From assembly GCA_905221605.1 (NCBI GenBank), contig CAJNDS010000147.1, positions 592,273-634,772 of the forward strand: a stretch of 42,500 nucleotides of DNA, given 5' to 3'. Below, in pieces: positions 17,638 to 27,100 of the stretch. Both the position numbers and the translations under genes were made by a program. This DNA comes from Symbiodinium natans (taxonomy: Eukaryota > Sar > Dinophyceae > Suessiales > Symbiodiniaceae). Each line of letters opens with the position of its first letter. Positions within the stretch are counted from its first letter, which is position 1. The notes beneath the pieces were generated by a model. That model did no database searches and was not told the origin of the DNA. It saw only the letters and a list, made by a program, of their open reading frames with translations.

Positions 17638-20600
17638 TATCCTCTGAATGCTTTCTCAAAGAAGCAGACTAGCATTACGATGTCGAGCACTGAGAGTGAA
17701 GTCGTGTCGGCAAATCATGGTGTCAGAGCGCAGGGACTCCCGAGCTTGAGCTTATGGTTGTTTCTATGGAAGCACGTTTCTGTTGACCCCGCCAGCCGCA
17801 AGGCTCGGCCGAAACAGAAGGCTCGCTTTGACACGGATGATATTGTCGCTAGAATCGACCCCGAGCTAGATGAAATTAGGTATGGTGGTAACCCCCAAGG
17901 ACGTTCTGTTGCTGATCTTCAAGGCCTCAATGTCGCACTCAGCGACAAGTTCGCAGTACAGGTACTCGAAGACAACCAGGCCACAATCACTATCCTTTTG
18001 AAGGGTGACAGCGAGAAGCTAAGGCACACCGATCGCACCCAAAGGATCTCATTTGGCTGGTTGAAGCAGCAGTTCGAACGAAAGTTTTTCAATCTGGTAA
18101 ATGCCGACACCTCCGAACAAGTTGCCGACATCTTCACCAAACCCTTCGCCGAAAGGACTAAGTGGTTGCATGCACTTAGATTGATTAACCATGTGCTTTG
18201 CCCGGATCAGAAGAAGTCCCCTAAAGGAAAGGATTCTGATAGCCACTTGGTAGCCAAACCCTCAATTTCAGCCACCGTTACCGGTCGGCCGGACCCTGAG
18301 GCCTTGGCGACCGAGGCACTGGAGAAGTCGGACTTCCGCAGCTGTACTGCGGAAAGGATCATTCAGGCATTACCAAAACGAATAAGTAGAACCAGGAAGA
18401 ACAAGCTCGAGATTGACGAGGACTCGTACTATCACTCCTGGGGTTTGTACTGGTTCAGTGGAAAGCAAGGACTTACGCGCTCCACTACACAACACCCCAA
18501 AACGTGTCAGTTCCTCAATGCGTTCGTCGCCCAGCACGCTGGTCCTGACTTCACTTGGGCGTCCCTTGCAACGAGTAAGAATGCTAAGTCGAAGCTCCAC
18601 ACTGACAGTCGAAACCTCCAGGACAGCACGAACCTTGCCATCCAATTCGGGGATTTTCAGGATGGAGGACTTTGGGTTGAGGGGCTTGGGAACCAACCTC
18701 AAACTAAACAACAGCTTCCCAATGGCTCCGACATCTGGGGTTCCGTTTTCACCAAGAAGGACAAACCTTTGTTCTTCTCCCCGACTAGCAAGCATGTCGT
18801 TCTCCCGTGGACTGGAAACAGGTACTCAATCATTGCGTATACTCCTCATGGATTTCCCCAAATCGGTTCGACACTGTCTCAGCAGCTACAACACTCGGGC
18901 TTCAGGCTAAGCCCAACTACTGGCTCGCCGTCTGCTGCAGCCCGGCCTACGCCGAGGCCGGCTGCGCCCAAAGGTGTCGTAATTGTGTGTGGGGATACGT
19001 CCGTGCCCAAGCTTCACGGAGTTACAATAGTCAATGTCCATGAGTTAACCGAAACCGAAGCCTACCGTACCGTCAGACAAGTCAAAACCCTCTGCGACGA
19101 GGGGGGAAAGGTACTTGTTTACGCGTCGCTGCCGGGTCAAAGCAGTGATAAGTGCTTTCGTTCGGTTAGGACCATTTCACGTTTGCTGAAAAATTACCGC
19201 ATTGATGTTGTTTTGCATGTGCATGATTCTGTCAAAAATGAAAGTCTGCACAACTTTATGACACTTCGATGCCCACATCAGTTTGCACGCATTGGACATG
19301 ATATTTTCATGTGCTCGTTTGCAGGGTTTACAGCAGAGACCAAGGTCAGAAACGAACCAGACGCGGTGCATGATCACAGCACTAAGGACGGCATCATCCA
19401 GAGCATCATTCATTCATGGAAGAGTGGTAAGCTCCACAATGTACGCCCAAAAGAAGTTGTAGACCTAAGTTCTCTTGCCTGCCCCTGCATTGCGGGTCGA
19501 AAGACCACGCCGAGCACAATGTCCGCCGCTCTCTACCTGAAGGGCGACACCCCGCGTGAGGACTGTGCCTCATGGTGGATTGGCTCCTTGTGGAGGGCTG
19601 TGTTTGCTGAAGAGTTCCGTTTCAGCATTAACCCCTTCTACACCCAGGGCATCCGATACCTGTACAATGAAGTCCCGGTCCAGACAGCAACGTCACTGGC
19701 CATCAAGGATAATTCTACAGTGTCGGATATTGCCCGCCTAGCGGCTGTGGCCGATGAGGGTCTCGCCCTCTTGCATCCTGCCTCGGGAAGAGGTAGCATT
19801 CGGCAGCTGTTAGTTGTGGGTGACTCAACCCTCTACTTCAAGGCCGGCGCCAAAACAGCATCCACGATTGCTGAGGACATTGAGGCGATGACCTCTATGG
19901 GGGCCCCTTTGGATCACTACGCCACGGTGCGAGTGCTGCCAATTTGGGGAGGCAACCTCCGGAAGATCAGGGACACCGTGGTCGAAACCTTCGACGAAAT
20001 GGTGGCCCAGTTGCCCCCTGAACAGCAGGAACAGCAGGTGATCGACATACTGGTTGTCTGGCAGGGAAATGAGCTCTTCGGCAACTATGGGGTCTTTATT
20101 CCCCCGGATCTCCAGCACTGGAACATGCCCCCGGAAGGCTACGCCGCTGAGGGCGATTGGTCGCAGATTGCCAGTGGAGTGTGTGGCAACATCCGACGAA
20201 TCGCCGCCCTCAAGGGCAGGCCGTGCTGCGGTGCGATCTCGTTCACTGGACCAGGGCGTGCAACGTATTATAGTTTGCCACACCAATGGGAGGAAACTAT
20301 GAAAGTGTTGCTTTCTTACGCCAAGGGTCAGGGGTGCAACGTCTTCGAGTTTGCGAACATGGCTGGTGAGCTGCCCCTCTACGATGTGTACCACTTTCGG
20401 GAGGACAGGGAAAGCCGCAGCCGCCTGGCAAACTACCTGGCAGCACTGTCGGTTCTGGCCGCAGTGCAGGACATGGCCCAGCACGTTCCGGAGGATCTGC
20501 TGCAGGAGCTTGCCCGTGATTACCCCTTTCGTGAGGGTGGGCGCTACAGGGTCCCTGCTGAGTTCGAGTCTGAGTGGTCAAAAAGTAGCGCCGGCTATCG

Positions 20601-22974
20601 ACACATGATTCCGGCACGGGCCTTCACTCTTGAACCTTGGCAGAGGACTATTGCTCCAGATACCGAACCGTATGTGGAGTTGTCGCAAGAGCAGGTCGCT
20701 CGCGAGACGAGCAACTACCGCCTGGGAGGCCACAAGCAATGGCATCTAAGGCGAGATGCGGACAAGCAATACCAGTCCAAGGCCCGCGACGCTGATCTTG
20801 CGTCCCGAAAGGGAACGCCGGCTTCGAGCTCAAAAGATCCAGAACCTGATGGTGAGGGAAACATAGAGCTCGACAGTCGCTCGTTTGAGCAGGTCAAGCG
20901 CCGGGCACCGTGGATCGTCCCCTATCCCAAGGTGAAGTCGTCCAAAACCGAGAAGAGGGGTAGCCCTGCGAAAGCAGAGGCCGAGCCGTCTCTTTTCGTT
21001 GATGACGTGGAAGACTACCACCTTGGGTGGTCCCGATCAGAAGAACTCACTTTTGATGAGATGCGAGGAATCAACCGCGATGACTTCAACTCGATCCCGT
21101 TCGACGACCCCAGAATGGTCCATGTGCTTCAGGCCGAGTTGAAGCCTGAAGAGGAAGCCGACATTCCCCATCACATCATGAAGGGGATCACCGGTTTGGT
21201 CAGAGGCCATCGCTCGGGGCGATCGTGGGATCGGACATGGATGCTCGTTGATGAACTCATCGACATCGTGTTGGCGCGGTACAAGATTCTTCTAGGGACA
21301 AGAAGCATCTTCTCGATCGTCTACCATGACAACAAAGCGAGATTCTCACTTCGGTGTATGCCAGATGCTCTTCGCTCCCAGGCACTTGGCCAGGACCTTT
21401 ACCCGGTCTGGATCCATTGTGCCCAGGGCCACGCCCAATCGGCCCGCGACCGCTACACAGACGCAGACCTCGCAGTGTCCTGGCTTAGCCCCAAAAGTCA
21501 AGAGCAGATTGGAGATACCGCCACCTTCGCAGGTAGGCCGCTATTACCAATTGAAAAATGTCCTCCTCGACTGTACCACAGGACTACCAGAGATGCTGCG
21601 TTGGCAATTGTTGAGGGGTCGATGAAACCTGGGTTTGGAGACTCGGGCAAGGCACACAACTATTTTGCCCTTGCAGCGCTCGAGGACCTCCAGGTCAAAA
21701 GTGGCGTGCGTGCCGACCTTCCCATCGAAATCGTCTACGAGACGAAGCTTGTATTGCAGCACGCATGGCTTTTCATCTCCGAGAGCGACGGCGTCCTCTG
21801 TTCAGAAGAAGTCCCTGGCACATGTGCACTCTACGTGCGCGACACTAGGGACGGATCCTACATTTGGACCAGGCCGTCAACCGAAGGGTCATCTCGCCCA
21901 GCTAACGCTGAGGCCGATGATCCGATGGAGAATGATCAGCCAAGCACTGCAGTGACCGAAGATGCTGAGGCAATTGATCAGGCAGCTTCGAGCCAAAGCG
22001 GTACAAGCTATGCGAAAAGGGTATGCCCCAAGTGCGCGCACGACTACCTCATCGGCCAGACCCTTTGCATCCATTGCGGTCAGTCCTTTATTACCCCTCG
22101 CTCCCAACTCCATCGCAGAAAGCTGCAATCGGCACGTTACTTCGCAAAGGAATGTGCTGCAGCATCGTTGGGCCGGCACCATCGGGATCTCTCAGACAGC
22201 GACATCCTTCAGGAGATGCGGAGAGATGCAGGTACCCGTGGAGCCATTTCGCCTGAGGCCGAAACGCTTGCTAAAGCAAAGCAGATGGCCAAGCGTGCAC
22301 GTAATTTGGGTTTCGAGGGCATAATGGACAGGTTCCGCGGTGACGCACAGTTCGCACTCCAAATGATTGACCAAGGTCATGGAGTTGACGACATGCGTGT
22401 GTTCCAACTTCTAATTAACGCCGCTCTGCCAAATGAAGGAAGAACTGAGGCACAACGTCGCCTAGGGGTAGGATCCCATGGCACTGGTGCCCGATTCCAG
22501 GCAGACAATCCGTTTACTACAGCTCGGCTGATTTTCGTGAATTGCACGCCTCAAGAGTTGATTGCTGCGGGTCTAGCGACCACGCCGGACGATCCTGCCT
22601 TCGTAGTGTCTTGGATCGGGGCCATCATGAGCTTGGAGGACTTCATCCAGATCCTTGCGAAGTCCGACACGATTCATCGCTTGGTCACCTTCACTGGCAC
22701 GGAGCCGACCAAAGGCAGCTCTCGATGGTCCCTCGACGAGAATCGGGCATGGATTCTCGATCTGATCCTCAAGAACCAGGGACCAGCGGAGAGAGCCTAC
22801 CTGGCGAAGGACGAGGATGCCCAGCGGTCACGTGAGGCACAGGCAAAGATTGCGTCAGCCAAGCCGAAGGGAAGGGGAAAGGGCGAGCAGAACCGTGGCG
22901 AGCAGTACCGTGCCCCACGCTATGAATGGACGGATAGCTACCGCCAGGGGGGACGATGGAATCGTCAGTGGTGA
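17638..22974 (+). CDS. Pol part 2: rest of RNase H plus a multidomain accessory region (ORF4)
   Basis: First ATG at 17680 (numbering from it, 1,764 residues); the frame is open back to the TAG. Residues 1-185 finish RNase H: SSTESEVVSA (Glu5/Glu7), VLEDNQATI (Asp98), SEQVADIFTKPF (Asp150). Then come: 235-395 dioxygenase-like (His307, Asp309, His372, Arg381); 433-553 an unnamed alpha/beta region; 705-930 SGNH-hydrolase-like (Ser716, Asn797, Asp902, His905); 1175-1400 KptA-like; 1449-1466 a four-Cys zinc ribbon; 1480-1720 an unnamed helical part; and a basic Gly/Lys/Arg tail ending RWNRQW. Copia Pol normally ends soon after ADIFTK, so this extension of about 1,580 residues is exceptional. No stop or frameshift breaks it, which argues that it is under selection. 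Confidence 0.9.
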   Translation, partial: YPLNAFSKKQTSITMSSTESEVVSANHGVRAQGLPSLSLWLFLWKHVSVDPASRKARPKQKARFDTDDIVARIDPELDEIRYGGNPQGRSVADLQGLNVALSDKFAVQVLEDNQATITILLKGDSEKLRHTDRTQRISFGWLKQQFERKFFNLVNADTSEQVADIFTKPFAERTKWLHALRLINHVLCPDQKKSPKGKDSDSHLVAKPSISATVTGRPDPEALATEALEKSDFRSCTAERIIQALPKRISRTRKNKLEIDEDSYYHSWGLYWFSGKQGLTRSTTQHPKTCQFLNAFVAQHAGPDFTWASLATSKNAKSKLHTDSRNLQDSTNLAIQFGDFQDGGLWVEGLGNQPQTKQQLPNGSDIWGSVFTKKDKPLFFSPTSKHVVLPWTGNRYSIIAYTPHGFPQIGSTLSQQLQHSGFRLSPTTGSPSAAARPTPRPAAPKGVVIVCGDTSVPKLHGVTIVNVHELTETEAYRTVRQVKTLCDEGGKVLVYASLPGQSSDKCFRSVRTISRLLKNYRIDVVLHVHDSVKNESLHNFMTLRCPHQFARIGHDIFMCSFAGFTAETKVRNEPDAVHDHSTKDGIIQSIIHSWKSGKLHNVRPKEVVDLSSLACPCIAGRKTTPSTMSAALYLKGDTPREDCASWWIGSLWRAVFAEEFRFSINPFYTQGIRYLYNEVPVQTATSLAIKDNSTVSDIARLAAVADEGLALLHPASGRGSIRQLLVVGDSTLYFKAGAKTASTIAEDIEAMTSMGAPLDHYATVRVLPIWGGNLRKIRDTVVETFDEMVAQLPPEQQEQQVIDILVVWQGNELFGNYGVFIPPDLQHWNMPPEGYAAEGDWSQIASGVCGNIRRIAALKGRPCCGAISFTGPGRATYYSLPHQWEETMKVLLSYAKGQGCNVFEFANMAGELPLYDVYHFREDRESRSRLANYLAALSVLAAVQDMAQHVPEDLLQELARDYPFREGGRYRVPAEFESEWSKSSAGYRHMIPARAFTLEPWQRTIAPDTEPYVELSQEQVARETSNYRLGGHKQWHLRRDADKQYQSKARDADLASRKGTPASSSKDPEPDGEGNIELDSRSFEQVKRRAPWIVPYPKVKSSKTEKRGSPAKAEAEPSLFVDDVEDYHLGWSRSEELTFDEMRGINRDDFNSIPFDDPRMVHVLQAELKPEEEADIPHHIMKGITGLVRGHRSGRSWDRTWMLVDELIDIVLARYKILLGTRSIFSIVYHDNKARFSLRCMPDALRSQALGQDLYPVWIHCAQGHAQSARDRYTDADLAVSWLSPKSQEQIGDTATFAGRPLLPIEKCPPRLYHRTTRDAALAIVEGSMKPGFGDSGKAHNYFALAALEDLQVKSGVRADLPIEIVYETKLVLQHAWLFISESDGVLCSEEVPGTCALYVRDTRDGSYIWTRPSTEGSSRPANAEADDPMENDQPSTAVTEDAEAIDQAASSQSGTSYAKRVCPKCAHDYLIGQTLCIHCGQSFITPRSQLHRRKLQSARYFAKECAAASLGRHHRDLSDSDILQEMRRDAGTRGAISPEAETLAKAKQMAKRARNLGFEGIMDRFRGDAQFALQMIDQGHGVDDMRVFQLLINAALPNEGRTEAQRRLGVGSHGTGARFQADNPFTTARLIFVNCTPQELIAAGLATTPDDPAFVVSWIGAIMSLEDFIQILAKSDTIHRLVTFTGTEPTKGSSRWSLDENRAWILDLILKNQGPAERAYLAKDEDAQRSREAQAKIASAKPKGRGKGEQNRGEQYRAPRYEWTDSYRQGGRWNRQW
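18382..18864 (+). other. 2-oxoglutarate/Fe(II) dioxygenase-like domain (TET/JBP-like plan)
   Basis: Residues about 235-395 of ORF4. The iron triad is H-x-D plus a distal His: KLHTDSRN (His307, Asp309) and SKHVVLPWTGNRYSII (His372), with Arg381 nine residues later as 2-oxoglutarate ligand. Between them FGDFQDGGLWVEG has the Gly-Gly-x-(L/F)-W strand common in this fold. Family members hydroxylate bases, proteins or small molecules. The spacing and the H-x8-R ending recall the TET/JBP nucleic-acid group, but prolyl-hydroxylase-like relatives cannot be excluded. Confidence 0.7.
18976..19338 (+). other. Unnamed alpha/beta region
   Basis: Residues about 433-553: alternating hydrophobic strands and helices (GVVIVCGD, GKVLVYASLPG, IDVVLHVHDS, DIFMCSFAGFT). 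It looks like a Rossmann-type fold with no clear catalytic motif. It sits between the dioxygenase-like and SGNH-like domains. I cannot name it. Confidence 0.45.
19792..20469 (+). other. SGNH/GDSL-hydrolase-like domain
   Basis: Residues about 705-930. LLVVGDSTL gives the GDS nucleophile block (Ser716), IWGGNLRKI a possible Gly block, VVWQGNELFG the G-x-N block (Asn797) and YDVYHFRED the D-x-x-H block (Asp902, His905), all in SGNH order and about the right distances apart. SGNH enzymes are esterases or deacetylases. Esterase domains of this class are known in ORF1 of some LINE elements; I know of none in copia. Confidence 0.65.
21202..21877 (+). other. KptA/Tpt1-like RNA 2'-phosphotransferase domain
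   Basis: Residues about 1175-1400. It shows the two-lobe order of the family: an N-terminal lobe with FSIVYHDNKARFSL and then IHCAQGHAQ (family: IRA-x-QGHS), followed by an ADP-ribosyltransferase-like lobe with LYHRTTRDAALAIVEGSMKPG (family: L-x-HGT...I-x-x-GL) and HNYFALAAL. Tpt1/KptA removes a splice-junction 2'-phosphate from RNA using NAD+. Several canonical residues differ, so catalytic activity is uncertain. Confidence 0.6.
22024..22077 (+). other. Zinc ribbon
   Basis: C-x2-C-x10-C-x2-C at residues 1449-1466 (VCPKCAHD ... LCIHCGQSF), a typical zinc-ribbon knuckle pair. It precedes the unnamed helical C-terminal part and likely helps bind nucleic acid. Confidence 0.75.
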
Positions 22975-23466
22975 AACCACTCCCCCCGCCCCTTTCAAGC
23001 TGTAGTGCCATATTTTCATCAATGAAGCCGAGTTGCAGGCAAATCCGACTGATATCGCCCCGCTAACGCGGAGGCCAATATTCATTGTTGCTTTGCACAA
23101 GTAGAAAGATGAATCTTCTTTTCGCCTAATTTCCAACTGGTCACATCGTGACAACTCCGAAACTACCGGCGCCGCACCTCAATTTAACGGCTGACGGTAC
23201 CAATTCGATCCTCACCTCCGGGTTTGACGCGATCGTTGGAGTTTATAAGTGCAAGCATTTTCGGACTTTTGTTTGCCCTCGGAGCAAAATCGAATTCACA
23301 TGTGTCTGACGTGCTGCTGTTGAGCATGTCTTAGTGAACACAAACACTTTTCTACTCCCGCGAGGTGATTGCTTGCCCGTCGCAAGACGAGGCCGATGTG
23401 CGCTCAGTGATGTTTCAGGGTTGCAGTGCAGTCCGCCTTCCCATTGCCAATACTCGGCGAGGGGGG
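22975..23466 (+). other. 3' untranslated region of the retrotransposon with polypurine tract
   Basis: No coding sequence after the ORF4 stop. A small GC-rich inverted pair (CCCGCTAACGCGG) lies near 23060. The region ends with the purine run GGCGAGGGGGG (23456-23466) directly before the 3' LTR, as needed to prime plus-strand DNA. Confidence 0.8.
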
Positions 23467-23639
23467 TGTAATTTTGCATTGCGATAACCCTTGCATTTTA
23501 ACATCATGTGCATATCGTCCCGTTGCATTACCTCGCAAGCCCTCTGCAGTAGAAAATAGAGCGTTCGCTCCTGCATGGCTTAACGGCATTATCAACTCAG
23601 TGCTTGTGATTACACCTTGGAGTTTCCCTGATAACTATA
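23467..23639 (+). repeat. 3' LTR (173 bp)
   Basis: Identical to 10908-11080. Preceded by the polypurine tract, followed by the duplicated GGGTT. Confidence 0.97.
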
Positions 23640-23644
23640 GGGTT
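23640..23644. repeat. Right target-site duplication GGGTT
   Basis: Matches 10903-10907. Beyond it the interrupted TTTGGGG/TTTAGGG array continues. Confidence 0.7.
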
Positions 23645-24064
23645 TGGGGTTTAGGGTTTGGGGTTATAGGGTTTAGGGTTGTTTCGCATTCTCTGTACGT
23701 TGGCCCCCAAGAAACATCGGCTCATCTTGAGCAGGCCAGTGGGGTTTTAGGGTTTTGGGTTTAGGGTTTAGGGTTTAGGGTTGGGTTTTGGGTTTGGGCT
23801 TAGGGTATTTTCAGAAGGCCTGCTGCAAAGGGTTCAGAGCACCTCAGGACGCTGGCAGGTTTCCGGGTCCACCTAGTTCTGTTGTGGGTCGCCCACCTCG
23901 CAGCGTAGTTTCATAATCGTTCATTTCCGGAGTTTGCCTTCTTGTTGTCCGGTTTTGCAAACCTAAACCCTAAACCCTAAACCCTAAACCCTAAACCCTT
24001 AACCCTTAACCCTTAACCCTATACCCTATAAACCCTAAACCCATCTCAGCGACAACGGCCGCAG
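23645..24064. other. Non-coding stretch between retrotransposon and kinase exons
   Basis: Telomere-like arrays in + orientation (to about 23800), unique DNA with no convincing exon, then CCCTAAA arrays (23965-24042). The missing first exon of the kinase (about 10-20 residues) was not found here. Confidence 0.5.
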
Positions 24065-24124
24065 GACTGCGTCGATGGCTTGATCTGGTCCACACCCAAC
24101 CTTGGGCGTTTGGATGGCTATCCT
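24065..24124 (+). CDS. DAK exon 1 of those seen
   Basis: DCVDGLIWSTPNLGRLDGYP, the N-terminal Dak1 segment. Acceptor CCGCAG|GAC; GA donor CCT|GACGCT, or GC donor three bases later. Phase 0. Confidence 0.75.
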
Positions 24125-27100
24125 GACGCTTTGCATCGTCCGGGTTGCTACTAGCGGGTTTAGGGTTTAGGGTTTAGGGTTTAGGGTTTAGGGTTGACGG
24201 TAGGATACGGCAGAGGGGGAGTAGGGGTTGGAAGGTTGAGAGTTGCTGAGCTAGGGTTTAGGGCTTAGCAGACTGCGAAGCTTATGACATTGAGAGAAGC
24301 GCCGCCCACCGCCTTCCTGCCCTTAAGGATGTCAAGGTGGTCTACCGCACAGACTGGAACAAGGACAAGGCCTGCCGCCTGCCGCCTTAAGCCTCGAATC
24401 CGACACTGCGGAAATCAGTTGTTTGAGGGTTTCCCTAATGGCTCCAAGCATGTAAATAGTAAACCCTAAACCCTAAACCCTAAACCCTAAACCCTAAACC
24501 CTAAACCCTAAACCCTAAACCCTAAACCCTAAACCCTAAAACCCTAAACCCTAAACCCTAAACCCTAAACCCTAAACCCTAAACCTACATTGGGGTCTCA
24601 AGTCGGTAAATAATCCCTACTTTGGGGATACTTGGAGCCCGAGGGTTTGGCAATGCTGGGAGAAGTGGTAGACTTGCTCAAAGAGAAACTCCGCAAAGCG
24701 GCCACAAAGCAGGCCCACGCGCCAGCACCCAAAAAAGGGTACGTAATGCTGCCCTTGCTTCGGTAGAGTACCTTTGGCCACATGGGCAGGGCAGCTGACC
24801 TGGCGACAAGCTTCCCTGAACCTTGGGGACGAAATGAGCCCTAAAAGGGTTTATGGTTCATATACCTTAAAGGAATTATAGTAGTATAGGGTACATGACC
24901 CCCAATTTTAGGGTTCATTCGGTTTTCAAAGAAACCCCCTAAAACCCCCTTAGCGTCAGGTTGCGGTGATTTGCGGTGGAGGCGCCGGACACGAGCCCTT
25001 GCATGGCGGATTCGTGGGGCGAGGCGAGAAGGGAGTTTTGTTGAGGGCATAGTACTTACAACTTACATGTTTCAAACTCAGAATCATGATAGTGTCCTAT
25101 AAAGATTCGGGTGATTTTAGTGACAGCAACAGTGGTGATGCATGAGGGTGAGAGCTTCGAGTTACGTATCGAGGCTTTCGTTCGTGCTGGGTTTTCCACC
25201 TCATGCTCCAACCCGACACACCCTAAAGTCCAGGCAAAGAATCAAGGCTGAGGGGTTTAGGGCTGACTGACGGGCATTATTTCTGAGATTCCTCGAGCGG
25301 AGGGCGCGCAGAACTGGTTCATAAGACCCCTGTTGCTCAACTTGTTTTCGGGCTGACAGTGCCCCTCTGACTTGCACCTCTACTTCAAAACCGAACCTAC
25401 TCTGCTTGGAGAGGGGGCTGGGCGCTCCGGCGCTCCTGAAGGGTTTCGTAGGGATAGGGTTAGGGTTTAAGGCTGACCCTTGGCTTGAACTCGCGGACGA
25501 CCTCGTAGCTTGGAATCCTGATCCTCAGGGTGGGATCTAGGGTATTTAGGGTATTTTCAGGATTTAGGAGGGCCTAAATCCCCCAATTCCCCAACTAACT
25601 GGAAACCCGACGCAATTTCTCCTTGATTGGGATGTCATACGGTCCACATTTTGGGAATCTGGGAGTTGAACATGCGCAAAGCCCCAAAACGAGCAAGCAA
25701 GAAGACTTCCTCCTCCCTTAAATCGGCATGTCTTTGCCGGGAGAAAGCGTTCGACTTGAGGCTCCAGAGCCACGGTTTAGGGTTTAGGGTTTAGGGTTTA
25801 GGGTTTAGGGTTTAGGGTTTAGGGTTTAGGGTTTAGGGTTTAGGGTTTAGGGTTAGAAACTAAGCACACCGGAAGCTCTGTTGCGAGACAAGGACTAGGA
25901 AAGCGCTTTGTTTATAAATAAAGTCTTTAAGGGAAGGGGGGTTCAAAAGGGGGTCTGTAACCCAAGATTCCCCAATACTCCCCTCTGCTCCCTAAGCTTC
26001 CCTAGTACTCCCGAGGTGCCTAGCCCCCATTAACCCCCCAAACCCTAAACCCTATAGACCCTAGACCCTAGACCCTAGACCCTAAACCCTAAACCCTAAA
26101 CCCTCCCTCAAGAACTCCGCACATTTGCGGCTGCGAGGCATGCTCACGGCTGCGGTCTCTGGCGAGACTTTTGCTTCTCCCTCGATCGACGCCGTCCTGG
26201 CGGGCATCGAGCCCCGGCCTTGTTTAGGGTTTAGGGTTTAGGGATTGGCCTGGCTTTGCCTGCTTTGCTACTGTCAGAGTCGAGCCCCACCTGAGCTGTT
26301 TTCTGAAGATCTTCGCCCGTGACGCGGGCCATGGCTGTCTGAATGGGGAATTCCGGGCGGGGGGAGGGGGGGGGATTCTAGGCAAACGCATCGAATCCCA
26401 GTCGCCCCAAGCCCGAGACCCTACCTTAAGAACACCAAACCTACTGTTTTGCAGGTTATTACTATCAACCACCTTCCCTTGGGAATCCGGAACCTGCCGT
26501 TTTGGAGGTAATTAGTATAAACCCCCTTTACAGGATTCCTGGGCAACCTGAGTGCCCACAAAAACTGCAGATGTGTAGCAAGGGTAGTTGCATGGCCCCT
26601 TACTCAAGTCCACTACCTCAAGGGTTCTGAAGTATGGGCTCTTGGGTTCTATAATATGTACATGAGAGGCATATAAAAGGTCCCCATTTAAGGGCCCATA
26701 CCAAGGGAGAATGTAGCTACCCCTCAACCCTACACCCTACACCCTAAACCCCAAACCCTAAACCCTAAACCCCAAACCCCAAACCCCAAACCCCAAACCC
26801 CAAACCCTAAACCCCAAACCCCAAACCCCAAACCCCAAACCCCAAACCCTAAGTAAGGGCCCACACTACGACGAACGTAAACCCGCAACTCAAGGTCCAG
26901 GTGACTGGGCCGAAGGGATGTGCCGCGGTGGCATTCTTCGAATGCCTTGGGGGGCCCCCGTGAGCCCTAGACATTGGGATCCCTAGACATTGGGATCGAC
27001 ATACTAGGGTTTAGGGTTTAGGCTTTAGGGTTTAGGGTAACCCTATACTTAGGATCAACATACCCTATACAACTATGATGCTCATCTTTTAAAGGCTACG

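Larger units (their letters stand above)
10908..23639 (+). mobile_element. Complete 12.7-kb Ty1/copia-type LTR retrotransposon with accessory enzyme domains
   Basis: Full element: identical 173-bp LTRs, candidate primer site, gag, protease, integrase, reverse transcriptase and RNase H in copia order, a long 3' accessory region, polypurine tract and target duplication. Copia elements are usually about 5-6 kb; the extra length is almost all the 4.7-kb region after RNase H, with dioxygenase-like, SGNH-like, KptA-like and zinc-ribbon domains. The coding frame is interrupted by a +1 shift near 11785, a -1 shift near 13950 and an in-frame TAG at 17635. The exact match between LTRs says the insertion is young, although 173 bp gives little resolution. 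It is inserted in a telomere-like array between gene A and the recognised exons of the kinase gene. Confidence 0.95.

Noticed and set aside
24644-24731. Exon-like helical frame GLAMLGEVVDLLKEKL
   Set aside because: Open and plausible, but between kinase exons 2 and 3, where the family has no insertion.
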